Shown here piece by piece: positions 1-7,518 of a stretch of DNA of 64,000 nucleotides (the stretch's first letter is position 1; each line of letters starts with the position of its first letter). This DNA comes from Gottfriedia acidiceleris (GTDB lineage: Bacteria > Bacillota > Bacilli > Bacillales > Bacillaceae_G), in assembly GCF_004138285.1 (NCBI RefSeq), contig NZ_SCFN01000001.1, forward strand, positions 744,001 through 808,000, given 5' to 3'. Position numbers and translations under genes: made by a program. The notes beneath the pieces were generated by a model. The model searched no databases. It was not told where the DNA came from and worked only from the letters and a program-made list of their open reading frames with translations.

Positions 1-1
1 A

Positions 2-88
2 AAATTATTAGATGAAGCACGTGAAATCTTTGATCATACATATATTGCGAATGATTTTGATGAATACGAAATCACAAGAAACGATTGA
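2..88 (+). CDS. C-terminal end of an unidentified protein (partial)
   Basis: Only the last 28 codons are visible; the start lies left of the window. The frame is open from base 2 and stops at TGA (86-88). The visible tail is acidic (DEAREIFDH early, ending EITRND). This is too short to assign a family. It is called coding because it is open from the edge with ordinary codon use and is followed by a separate gene with its own ribosome site. Confidence 0.45.
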   Translation, partial: KLLDEAREIFDHTYIANDFDEYEITRND

Positions 89-200
89 TTTTCACGAATG
101 AAATTTTCAGTTAAGATGCAGCGCTTTTAAAAAGTTGAGAAGTTTACATAAAAGAATAGTTTAGAGACATGATATAAGTATTCTGTGTAAAAGGAAGGTC

Positions 201-953
201 ATGGCTTTGAAACAGTTAAAAGTTATCCTTTTATTTATTTTTAGTTTCCAATTTATTTTTTACAGTTCTATTAATGCATCAGCTGAAAGTAAAAATCGAT
301 ATTACTACGAAAAGCAAGGTACTGCTATTTGGGAGGTACCTGTAAAAGAAAAAGTAATAGCAATTACATTTGATGATGGGCCGAATGATGAATATACCCC
401 AGCAGTATTAGATTTATTAAAGAAGTATAATGCTAAAGCAACATTTTTTTTAGTCGGTGAGAGAGTTGCGAAATACCCTGAAGTTGCATTGAGAGAAATA
501 GAAGAAGGACATGAAGTTGCGAACCATACATTTACGCATGCTAGACTTCAGTATTTAACTGATGAACAAATAAGAGATCAATTACATAAAACTCATGATG
601 CAATTATAGCTGCAACTCATGTCGAACCTGTATTATTTAGACCACCATTTGGTTACTATAGTGAGCGTTCGATAAATACTGTGCATGATCTTGGCTATTT
701 AACTGTTATGTGGTCTTGGCATCAGGATACATTTGATTGGCAAAATCCTGGAGTATATAAAATCGTATCAAATGTATTAAAAGATACTAGAAAAGGAGAT
801 ATTGTTCTTTTTCATGATCACGGAGGGGACCGTAGTCAAACTATCGAAGCACTGAAACAAATCTTACCGGCTCTTCAAAAGCAAGGCTATCAGTTTGTAA
901 CGGTATCACAACTATTACAATTAAAAGCAGGAGTTAAACTTCCTAATTTTTAG
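201..953 (+). CDS. Exported polysaccharide deacetylase (NodB/CE4 family)
   Basis: Predicted to remove N-acetyl groups from peptidoglycan or another cell-surface polysaccharide, outside the membrane. The 250-aa protein begins with a hydrophobic signal or anchor (about residues 8-28). The CE4 core follows: TFDDGPN with the catalytic and metal aspartates D58/D59, the metal site NHTFTH (H109, H113), RPPFG, and the late motif IVLFHDHGG. Length and motif order match a single-domain Bacillus deacetylase of the PdaA/PdaC type. ATG 201 follows AAGGAAGG at good spacing. It looks monocistronic, with its own terminator downstream. The exact substrate cannot be read from sequence. Confidence 0.9.
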   Translation: MALKQLKVILLFIFSFQFIFYSSINASAESKNRYYYEKQGTAIWEVPVKEKVIAITFDDGPNDEYTPAVLDLLKKYNAKATFFLVGERVAKYPEVALREIEEGHEVANHTFTHARLQYLTDEQIRDQLHKTHDAIIAATHVEPVLFRPPFGYYSERSINTVHDLGYLTVMWSWHQDTFDWQNPGVYKIVSNVLKDTRKGDIVLFHDHGGDRSQTIEALKQILPALQKQGYQFVTVSQLLQLKAGVKLPNF

Positions 954-956
954 TCA

Positions 957-997
957 AAACCAGATCAATGGATTATCCAAATTGATCTGGTTTTTTG
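957..997 (+). terminator. Rho-independent terminator after the deacetylase gene
   Basis: Inverted repeat AACCAGATCAAT / ATTGATCTGGTT with an 11-nt loop, followed by a T-run, directly downstream of the stop codon. Confidence 0.85.
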
Positions 998-1111
998 TTT
1001 GTCTTGTTTTTCTCCTTCTTAAGTCTGATATAAAACCATTCCTCAGGCCATTATTCCGATATAGAAACTTGTATAAGATAAGAGTATAAGTTGAAAGGAG
1101 GCGACGAGGTC

Positions 1112-1441
1112 ATGAAGAAGTTCTTAACTTTTATCCTCGTACTAATATTAATTGGAGTTGCTTTAGCGAATTTAGGTGGCTTGATTACTTTAGCACTTGG
1201 GTTAGTAATCACATATTTCGGTTTTAAAAAGTTTATGAAAACAGATTCGATTTTTATGAAAATCATCTGGACAATTATTGGATTAATCGGTTTATCGATT
1301 GCAATAAGTGGTCTTCCTTCTTTAATAGGTGCAGCAGCAGCAATTTTGCTTTATTACCTATATAAAGATTATAAAAATCAAAAAAAACTAAAAGATGATG
1401 AATTTAATATTTATGATGAAAATTTCAACCCTATAAAATAA
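1112..1441 (+). CDS. liaI: LiaI-like membrane anchor protein
   Basis: A 109-aa protein with closely packed hydrophobic segments (about residues 4-20, 22-38, 48-66 and 68-85) and a charged cytoplasmic tail. It resembles Bacillus LiaI: similar size, TYFGFKKF after the second segment, LPSLIGAAAAILLYYLYK near the end of the membrane part, and a PspA/LiaH-family gene directly downstream. In B. subtilis LiaI anchors LiaH at the membrane during cell-envelope stress. ATG 1112 is chosen because GAAAGGAGGCG (1094-1104) is well placed for it; an in-frame TTG at 1091 would overlap that site. No liaFSR regulator genes are adjacent, so control must come from elsewhere. Confidence 0.7.
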   Translation: MKKFLTFILVLILIGVALANLGGLITLALGLVITYFGFKKFMKTDSIFMKIIWTIIGLIGLSIAISGLPSLIGAAAAILLYYLYKDYKNQKKLKDDEFNIYDENFNPIK

Positions 1442-1456
1442 GAGGAGTGTATGACT

Positions 1457-2098
1457 ATGAAAAACTTATTTACTCGTATTAAAAATCAAATCTCAGCGGA
1501 TTTACATGGCTTATTAGATGAGAAAGAACAACAAAATCCAATCTCACAATTGAATTACTTCATCAAACAATCTGAAAGTGAATTAGGTAAAGTAAGGGGA
1601 TTACTTGAAAGACATTATTCATTACGTACGAAATTCCAGGTCGAACGTGAGGGAGCACTTCAAATGGTGCAAAAACGTGAAGAGCAATTAAAGGTTGCAA
1701 ATGAAGCAGGTGCAGAGGATCTAATTAAACGTGCTACTGAAGATCTAGCTTTTTATAAAGAACAAGCTGAAAAGTTTGTTACGTTAATCGCTAAAACAGA
1801 AGAAGAAATTAGCTTTATGCATGAGCAAGTTAATCAAATTGAAAAAAAGTTAAAAGAGCTTCATACGAAAAAATATGACCTAATGTCACGTCAAAACATG
1901 GCTCACGCGACAAAAAAAATAAATGAAACTCACCATTTACTAAATAGTAAAATGCCATCAATTGACTTTAACTACTTTGAAAAACAAATTCGTGATTTAG
2001 AGCTAAGAGTACGTTCAGAATTTGATCTTCAATCATTTGATTACAAAATTGACTTATTAAAAAAAGAACTGACAAATAAAGTAAAGCAAGAAGCATAA
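1457..2098 (+). CDS. liaH: PspA/IM30-family phage-shock protein (LiaH-like)
   Basis: A 213-aa, almost entirely helical, charged protein with heptad-like coiled-coil stretches over residues 20-160 and no membrane segment. The opening (FTRIKNQISADLHGLLDE) and overall composition are those of PspA/IM30/LiaH proteins, which form large oligomers on the inner membrane face under envelope stress. The gene lies about 10 bp after the liaI-like stop, so the two form one operon. GAGGAG at 1442-1447 is too close to ATG 1451 and well spaced for ATG 1457, so the latter is preferred; the difference is two residues. A terminator follows. Confidence 0.85.
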   Translation: MKNLFTRIKNQISADLHGLLDEKEQQNPISQLNYFIKQSESELGKVRGLLERHYSLRTKFQVEREGALQMVQKREEQLKVANEAGAEDLIKRATEDLAFYKEQAEKFVTLIAKTEEEISFMHEQVNQIEKKLKELHTKKYDLMSRQNMAHATKKINETHHLLNSKMPSIDFNYFEKQIRDLELRVRSEFDLQSFDYKIDLLKKELTNKVKQEA

Positions 2099-2106
2099 TC
2101 GTTTCG

Positions 2107-2141
2107 AGAAGAAGAGATCACACCAATCTCTTCTTTTTTTC
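2107..2141 (+). terminator. Terminator of the liaIH operon
   Basis: Stem GAAGAAGAGAT / ATCTCTTC around a short loop, ending in seven T residues. A related hairpin with the same GAAGAGA core recurs about 130 bp downstream (2267-2298) and again at 2793-2826. Confidence 0.85.
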
Positions 2142-2266
2142 ATGGAGTTAAAAAGGAACTAATCAACTAAATTTCAATTTTTTATGTAAAAGAATAGGAG
2201 TGTAACCTGTTTTTAGTAAGTTATTTTCGATTGCTAGCTTTTTTACCAACTCATGAAACTATCTTT

Positions 2267-2298
2267 GAAAAAGAAGAGATGTAATTCTCTTCTTTTTC
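2267..2298 (+). terminator. Second hairpin, left boundary of composite element 1
   Basis: Perfect 13-bp stem GAAAAAGAAGAGA / TCTCTTCTTTTTC with loop TGTAAT. The same sequence, with about three mismatches, reappears at 2793-2826, so the two copies bracket the stretch carrying the GC-rich palindrome. Confidence 0.7.
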
Positions 2299-2792
2299 AG
2301 ATTGTTGAAATATATTGTAGTCAATAGTGGAAACGTATTTTTAGCGAACATAATTATGTTAAATCTATAATTTTTTTGATGATATATTAATGATTTTAAA
2401 TATTAATTTTTTTTGAGAATTATTATAATGCCATCAAACTCAAGTAAGTCGTTATTTCTTTTTCAGAAGTTAAAGTCTTTAAGTAATACAAGTTCAAATT
2501 ATTTGTTTATAATTCAATGCCTATCGTATTTTCCTTTAATAAATTGCTTTTTTACTCTAAGTAAAGGATATTTAAACAGAATTTGATTGTAGACTTTTTT
2601 ATTTGAATTAGGTGATTGGAACGGAAGGATGATCGACTCCTATGGGAAATGCGGGAAGGCTGAGACCCCGCAGGAACGAGGAGGCTCAGGTCTCGCCCCA
2701 TGGAAAGCGAGCATCCTGAAGTGGAAATCAACTAACAGGGCTCCCTTTACGAAAATTTGGTTATTAATTGAGAGGTTATTTTTCAGCAGCAT
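2298..2792. other. Candidate non-coding composite element, copy 1
   Basis: A stretch of about 495 bp with no credible gene. It starts CAGATTGTTGAAATATA immediately after one hairpin and ends ATTTTTCAGCAGCATG immediately before a second copy of that hairpin. In between is AT-rich filler and the 121-bp GC-rich palindrome. The copy at 63257-63818 has the same ends (CAGATTGGTGAAATATA and TTTTTCAGTAGCATG) and the same layout but different filler. The shared termini and duplicated flanks suggest a mobilisable unit; no transposase is present. This explains most of the gap between liaH and the CbpA-like gene. The rest (2827-3250) is AT-rich with nothing I can identify. Confidence 0.5.
2612..2732. repeat. 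GC-rich imperfect palindrome (dispersed repeat), copy 1
   Basis: A 121-bp island much richer in GC than its surroundings, nearly identical to 63648-63771 (central blocks GAGACCCCGCAGG, GAGGCTCAGGTCTCGCCCC and GGAAAGCGAGCATCCTG are shared). Ends are GTGATTGG and AATCAAC. Internal complementary pairs (GGATG/CATCC, CGAC.../...GAGC, GAGACC/GGTCTC) would fold into a branched hairpin. It resembles a repeat I recall from intergenic regions of many Bacillaceae, but I cannot confirm its name here. Confidence 0.8.
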
Positions 2793-2826
2793 GAAAAAGA
2801 AAAGATGTAATTCTCACCTTTTTTTT
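2793..2826 (+). terminator. Decayed hairpin copy, right boundary of element 1
   Basis: GAAAAAGAAAAGATGTAATT followed by CTCACC and eight T residues. It is a near copy of the hairpin at 2267-2298 with mismatches that weaken the stem, consistent with duplication followed by drift. Confidence 0.55.
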
Positions 2827-3250
2827 GATTATTTTGGAATGAATTTCTCTTTTAAAAGTATAGATATGATGTTGACTTTAAATAGGGTGATAAAATTATT
2901 TGAAAATTTTGAATTAGTTAATGAAACAAAAAAAGGTACATTTTGAGAAAGGGCGAATTAATTATGAAAGGCTTCGAGATTGTTTTAAAAGACATTGTTA
3001 TTTATTAACGTAAGATCCGTAAGATTCCCACATTAATAAACATTCAAAGATTCTACACTGAAGAACGAATAAGGAGGTTTTTAGAGTTTCAATCTTTGGG
3101 AAGAGCGGCTTTTTAATCGAATCTATTTATGTTAACAGTGCTTTTAATCAAATTATGCGACTTGATGGAGTTTTTATTTGAGTAAATGTGTTTATAAAAA
3201 AGAAAAATTAAGAATGATTAGTAAAATAAATTTTGAAAGTAGGGTTATTA

Positions 3251-3898
3251 TTGAGAATTAAAGGTAATATCGTAAAAAAACATGATGTAGTTCACTGTAT
3301 GGTTTCGACTGAGGCGCAGTTTGCATGGGATCTTTTAAAGAAATCAAAATATCGATGTATTCCAGTTTTAAGTGAAAACGATAAAGAGTATGTTGGAAAT
3401 CTTTATCGTGTTGATTTAGCTGAGTATTTAGTAGATAACGATTCTTTGCAAGGCAAAACAGTAAATGATTTTGTGCGCAAAGAATGTCCACCAATACAGG
3501 AGGATTCACCATTTTTCAAAGTATTCTTTACGATTAAACGTTTTCCATATTTAGCAGTAGTAAACGATCTAAATGAATTTGTAGGAATTTTAACGCATAA
3601 AACAGTTTTTGAATTATTAGAAGAAGCATGGGGACTGAAGGACGGCGGTTACTCATTAACTGTGAGTACGATGGAACATGAAGGTGCATTAGCAAGATTA
3701 GCTAAGCTTGTAAATAAATATTCTAATTTGAAGAGCTGTATTACACTAGATAGTGATTCGGTTTATAGAAGAATTTTAATTACTCTACCACCAACTATTA
3801 GTGAAGACGATTATATTAAGTTGAAAAAAGATATCATTAAAAAAGAGTTTCATATTATGCATGAAGAAGTTGCAACAAGTCATGCTACTCAAAAATGA
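3251..3898 (+). CDS. cbpA: CBS-ACT protein, CbpA-like c-di-AMP-binding candidate
   Basis: A 215-aa soluble protein. Residues about 1-135 form a pair of CBS motifs (YRCIPVLSENDKEYVGNLYR; FPYLAVVNDLNEFVGILTHK). Residues about 140-205 look like an ACT domain (GYSLTVSTMEHEGALARLAK). This CBS-CBS-ACT order and length match the Listeria CbpA type that binds cyclic di-AMP; the ligand here is inferred from family resemblance. TTG 3251 is preferred because AGTAGGG (3238-3244) is correctly spaced for it; an upstream TTG at 3233 has no ribosome site and would add six residues. The gene stands alone and ends in a strong terminator. Confidence 0.72.
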   Translation: MRIKGNIVKKHDVVHCMVSTEAQFAWDLLKKSKYRCIPVLSENDKEYVGNLYRVDLAEYLVDNDSLQGKTVNDFVRKECPPIQEDSPFFKVFFTIKRFPYLAVVNDLNEFVGILTHKTVFELLEEAWGLKDGGYSLTVSTMEHEGALARLAKLVNKYSNLKSCITLDSDSVYRRILITLPPTISEDDYIKLKKDIIKKEFHIMHEEVATSHATQK

Positions 3899-3905
3899 TT
3901 AAAAA

Positions 3906-3948
3906 GAAGAGCAAGGGGGTCGATATAAAATCCCTTGCTCTTTTATTT
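3906..3948 (+). terminator. Terminator of the CBS-ACT gene
   Basis: Long stem AAGAGCAAGGG / CCCTTGCTCTT followed by TTATTT. Confidence 0.85.
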
Positions 3949-4018
3949 AATAAGCTTATTTTTAATTTGATTTGTATTTTTAGGTACCAGTTTAACAGGT
4001 TTGGACTTAGTTAAACCC

Positions 4019-4270
4019 TTAATTTAGCTTTTTATGTACTTCATGATTTGATTCTTTATTTTTCTTCAATGAATCGAATTTTAATAGTAGGAGAGTTGAT
4101 ACTTTTTGAGTGTAGCTAAGTGGTTTGCCCTTTGCTTCTACCATTGAATTGCCAACAACATAACTGATTGTTAGAAAGCCAACAATTAAAACTAATGTGA
4201 CGATTAAAGCAATTGTGATGAGAATACGCTTAATACTTGCTCGTAATACTCTACTGTTTGTTATTTTCAT
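4019..4270 (-). CDS. Small single-pass membrane protein, unknown function
   Basis: An 83-aa protein with a basic N-terminus, one strong hydrophobic helix (about residues 15-40) and a polar Lys-rich tail (GKPLSYTQKVSTLLLLKFDS...). The orientation predicts the tail outside. It has a GGGGGAG ribosome site on the minus strand at good spacing, which supports expression. It lies between the converging CBS-ACT gene and proI, about 80 bp downstream of proI on the same strand. I do not recognise a family. Confidence 0.6.
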   Translation of the reverse strand: MKITNSRVLRASIKRILITIALIVTLVLIVGFLTISYVVGNSMVEAKGKPLSYTQKVSTLLLLKFDSLKKNKESNHEVHKKLN

Positions 4271-4348
4271 CAGAAAACTCTCCCCCTTAGGACAACACAG
4301 TTACCTGTATCATTTTATTACCTAAAGAAGAGAGTCATGACAAGCTAA

Positions 4349-5188
4349 TTAAACTTTATTAATTTTTTCATATTCCTCTTGGATCTCACGTGATCGAACT
4401 GTTGCTTCAATAAAGCAATTTAAAAATGAATTAGCAACTTCACGGTCTTCAAGAACAGATATTCCAGCTTGAGTAGTGCCATTTGGGCTTGTAACCTTCT
4501 TCCTCAATGTCAATGGAGATTTATTCGTTTCTTGAAGCATTGAAATCGAACCCATTAAAGTTTGTTGAATAAAAGGTTTGGCAATATCACGATGGATCCC
4601 TAGTGCCATTGCAGCTCGTTCAAATTGTTCAATGACATAATATATATAGGCTGGACCACTACCAAATAATCCAGTCATTGCATGTAATTCGTCTTCTTCA
4701 ACTTTAGCGACAATACCAACACGCTCAAATAATCTTTTTGCTGTTTGCACTTTTTCAAAAGGAACTTCATCTGGATAAGCAAGTGCTGTAGCAGATTTTC
4801 TGACGAGTGAAGACGTAGTTGGCATTGCACGAACAATATTCAGATTTTCATTTCCTAGTAACTGCTTAATTGTACTGATTGAAACACCTGCAACTAAGGA
4901 AATAATTAATTGTTTTTCATTGAAAAAACTTTTAATTTGATCAAGAGCGACTGCAACATCTTTAGGCTTCATCGCTAAAAAAATTACACTTGAACCAGAG
5001 ATTGCTAGCTGACGGTTAGTAGTAGCTAATACACCATATTTTGTATGTAAACTATCTAAACGCTCTAAATCCTCCCTATTAGTGATCGCAATTTGATCAC
5101 TCTCAATATACCCACTATCAATTAATCCTGCAATTAATGCTTCCGAGATACTACCTGCACCAATAAACGCAACTTTTCCTAGAAACAT
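4349..5188 (-). CDS. proI: Pyrroline-5-carboxylate reductase
   Basis: Catalyses the last step of proline synthesis, NAD(P)H-dependent reduction of pyrroline-5-carboxylate, in the cytoplasm. About 279 aa with an N-terminal Rossmann motif (GKVAFIGAGSISEALIAGL), the central MKPKDV segment, FGSGPAYIY and the P5CR signature region VTSPNGTTQAG. The signature separates it from the ComER paralogue. The start is the internal ATG at 5188; the upstream GTG at 5197 lies inside the GAGGTGA ribosome site. It is followed by divergent homologues of yqjP and yqjQ, the B. subtilis proI(yqjO) neighbourhood, hence proI rather than proH/proG. Confidence 0.92.
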   Translation of the reverse strand: MFLGKVAFIGAGSISEALIAGLIDSGYIESDQIAITNREDLERLDSLHTKYGVLATTNRQLAISGSSVIFLAMKPKDVAVALDQIKSFFNEKQLIISLVAGVSISTIKQLLGNENLNIVRAMPTTSSLVRKSATALAYPDEVPFEKVQTAKRLFERVGIVAKVEEDELHAMTGLFGSGPAYIYYVIEQFERAAMALGIHRDIAKPFIQQTLMGSISMLQETNKSPLTLRKKVTSPNGTTQAGISVLEDREVANSFLNCFIEATVRSREIQEEYEKINKV

Positions 5189-5514
5189 TACATTCACCTC
5201 ACATCTATTGTAATAGATATTTATATTAGAGAAATAAATGCTATATTCCTTGTTGACATATTGCTTTTATATAATTTATTAAAAATATTTTTAAATAATT
5301 TTTAGGTGCAGGCAAAATATTAAGAAGAAAAGAAGTAATTGGGAAATTTTTTTTTAGTTTTGTAACGATTAATCCCTTTTCCGATCCCCTTGTTCTTTGC
5401 ACTTTCTAGATTCCGATTTTACGTTAATATAAATTTCTAATGCATCTTTGTTTGTATTTTTTAAAATGTATATTAAAATTAACTGTAAGAAGATTCAGAT
5501 AAGGAGGAATTAAC
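5189..5514. other. Divergent intergenic region proI / yqjP
   Basis: Very AT-rich, holding the upstream regions of the two divergent genes. The proI ribosome site lies at its left edge and AAGGAGG for yqjP at its right edge. I see no gene, RNA structure or clear operator. Confidence 0.5.
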
Positions 5515-6495
5515 TTGATCCCTGAAGATAAGATTTACCAAATTACACTCCCGGTACCTTATGCTATGAATACAGTAAATGTTTTTTTAGTTGAAGGAGA
5601 TTTATTGACATTAATAGATACGGGAACGAATACTCCAGATACATTAGATGCACTTAAAGGTGAATTAGATAAAATAGGGTATAAACTAGAAGATATTGAA
5701 CAAGTTATTTTAACTCATCATCATCCAGACCATGCAGGATTATTAGAAGAGTTTAATGAAGATGTAAAAATTTTAGGTCATGAACGAAATATTCCGTATT
5801 TAACTCAGGAACAATCATTCTTAAATTACTATAATGAGTTTTTTATTGAAAATGCCCTATTATACGGTGTTCCAGCGGAATATGTTCAAAGGATGCCACG
5901 TACGACTGAGAAAATGCCCTATACTAGTAAGCGTTCATTAACTCATATTATAGATGAAGGCGATTTAATTGATAGTATTTTTGGATTGAAAGTATTGTAC
6001 ACACCTGGTCATGCAACTTCTCACATTACTTTATTTAGTGAGGATGATGGCATTGCATTCGGAGGAGATTTATTATTAGATAAGGTTTCGTCAAACCCAA
6101 TCATTGAGCCTCCATTAAATGGTGAAAACGAACGTGTAAAGCCATTACTACAATACAATCACTCTTTACAAAGAATAGCAGAACTTCCGATTAAAAAATT
6201 ATATACTGGTCATGGTGACCCAGTTACAGATATTAAAGGGTTAGTAAAAAGTAGATTAGAAAAGCAGAAGACTAGAGCTGAAAAAGTATATGAAATGATA
6301 AAAAAACAACCGTTAACTGCATATGAAGTTTGCCAAATGTTATTTCCAAAGGTTTATCAAAAACAACTTTCACTTACTTTATCTGAAACAATTGGTCAAT
6401 TAGACTACCTGGAAAACTTAGGTTTTATTAGTTTAAATGAACGAAATGATGGTATACTTGAGTATAAAACGAATGAGCATTCAGTCAGTCAATAA
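5515..6495 (+). CDS. yqjP: MBL-fold metallo-hydrolase, YqjP-like
   Basis: A 326-aa cytoplasmic metallo-beta-lactamase-fold hydrolase. The metal motif THHHPDHAG is at residues about 66-74, with further ligands in TPGHATSHI and FGGDLLLD and a late GHGDP. A C-terminal winged-helix-like segment (about 245-315) is typical of the YqjP/LACTB2-like subgroup. TTG 5515 follows AAGGAGG at ideal spacing. It overlaps no neighbour and runs directly into the SDR gene 15 bp downstream, matching B. subtilis yqjP-yqjQ order. The physiological substrate is unknown. Confidence 0.85.
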   Translation: MIPEDKIYQITLPVPYAMNTVNVFLVEGDLLTLIDTGTNTPDTLDALKGELDKIGYKLEDIEQVILTHHHPDHAGLLEEFNEDVKILGHERNIPYLTQEQSFLNYYNEFFIENALLYGVPAEYVQRMPRTTEKMPYTSKRSLTHIIDEGDLIDSIFGLKVLYTPGHATSHITLFSEDDGIAFGGDLLLDKVSSNPIIEPPLNGENERVKPLLQYNHSLQRIAELPIKKLYTGHGDPVTDIKGLVKSRLEKQKTRAEKVYEMIKKQPLTAYEVCQMLFPKVYQKQLSLTLSETIGQLDYLENLGFISLNERNDGILEYKTNEHSVSQ

Positions 6496-6510
6496 TAGAG
6501 GTGGGAATTT

Positions 6511-7299
6511 TTGAGGTTAAGTAACCAAACGGTAGTAATAACAGGTGCTTCGAGTGGTCTTGGGAAAGATTTAGCTTTAACTGCAGCAAAACAAGGCGCT
6601 AATATCGTCTTAATTGCTAGAAGAGAAACAGAGCTAAAAAACTTAAAGGCAAAAATACAAGAAGATTTTCCAGTTAAATGTCATTATTTTGTTGTAGATG
6701 TGACAGATGAAAATGCAGTATACGATGCATTTCATCAAATTGAAGAGCAGTTTGATGGAATCGATGTTTTAATAAATAATGCAGGGTATGGTCTATTTCA
6801 AACAGTTGAACAAATGTCACTTCAAGATATGAAGCAAATGTTTGATGTGAATGTATTTGGAGTCATGATTTGTTCAAAGCTTGCTCTTACGTCTATGAAG
6901 CTGAAAGGGAAGGGTCATATTATTAATATCGCTTCTTTAGCTGGTAAGATAGCAACTTCGAAGGCTGCAGCATATGCAGGTTCTAAGCATGCAGTACTAG
7001 GATTCAGTAATGCTTTGAGACAAGAAGTTGAAAAAGACGGTATCTATATTACGAATATAAATCCTGGTCCGATGGATACACCTTTTTTTGATATTGCAGA
7101 TGAGTCAGGATCGTATGCTAAATCCGTTCGTAAAATGATGCTGGATCCTGAAAAAGTTGCTTCAAAAGTTATCTCTTTAATTGGAAATAATGTACATGAA
7201 ATCGATTTACCTTCATGGATGGGATTTGGAGCAAAACTTTACTCTGTATTCCCCAGGGTTAGTTATTATTTTATGATGAAATTCGGAAATAAAAAATAA
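6511..7299 (+). CDS. yqjQ: Short-chain dehydrogenase/reductase, YqjQ-like
   Basis: A 262-aa classical SDR. It has the nucleotide motif TGASSGLGKD near residues 11-20, NNAGYG around 90, the active-site serine IASLAG and YAGSKHAV (Tyr-x-x-x-Lys), then the NPGPMDTPFF segment. The C-terminal hydrophobic tail (VFPRVSYYFMM) hints at membrane association, as in other YqjQ/DltE-like SDRs. TTG 6511 follows AGAGGTGGG. It is co-transcribed with yqjP and ends at a terminator. Substrate not predictable. Confidence 0.87.
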   Translation: MRLSNQTVVITGASSGLGKDLALTAAKQGANIVLIARRETELKNLKAKIQEDFPVKCHYFVVDVTDENAVYDAFHQIEEQFDGIDVLINNAGYGLFQTVEQMSLQDMKQMFDVNVFGVMICSKLALTSMKLKGKGHIINIASLAGKIATSKAAAYAGSKHAVLGFSNALRQEVEKDGIYITNINPGPMDTPFFDIADESGSYAKSVRKMMLDPEKVASKVISLIGNNVHEIDLPSWMGFGAKLYSVFPRVSYYFMMKFGNKK

Positions 7300-7334
7300 C
7301 AGAAGTTGTTCAAGAGACAGCTTAGATGATATAG

Positions 7335-7377
7335 AAAAAAGAGCTAAGAGAGGAATCTTCTCGAAGCTCTTTTTTAT
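7335..7377 (+). terminator. Terminator of yqjPQ
   Basis: Outer stem AAAAAAGAGCT / AGCTCTTTTTT with an inner GAGA/TCTC pairing, ending in a T-run. Confidence 0.8.
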
Positions 7378-7473
7378 TTAGGTTTGTTTTTATTATTCAA
7401 CTAATTGACAGTATAATTTAAGTACACTTCTTCACAAACTTAACTTTTCCCCCTGAATATTTCTGATTAAATA

Positions 7474-7518
7474 AAAAAAGAAGTGCATTATTCCTTAATC
7501 GGAGTAATGCACTTTTTT
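7474..7518. terminator. Bidirectional terminator at the AraC gene end
   Basis: Stem AAGTGCATTATTCC / GGAGTAATGCACTT with loop TTAATC. It is flanked by A7 on the left and T6 on the right, so it can terminate both strands. It sits exactly at the stop of the minus-strand regulator. Confidence 0.85.

Noticed and set aside
1051-1266. 71-aa minus-strand open frame
   Set aside because: Antisense of the liaI-like gene with low-quality composition and no ribosome site.
2629-2946. 105-aa plus-strand open frame
   Set aside because: It begins inside the GC-rich palindrome, has no ribosome site, and its composition changes at the palindrome edge. The matching palindrome at 63.6 kb gives a different frame.
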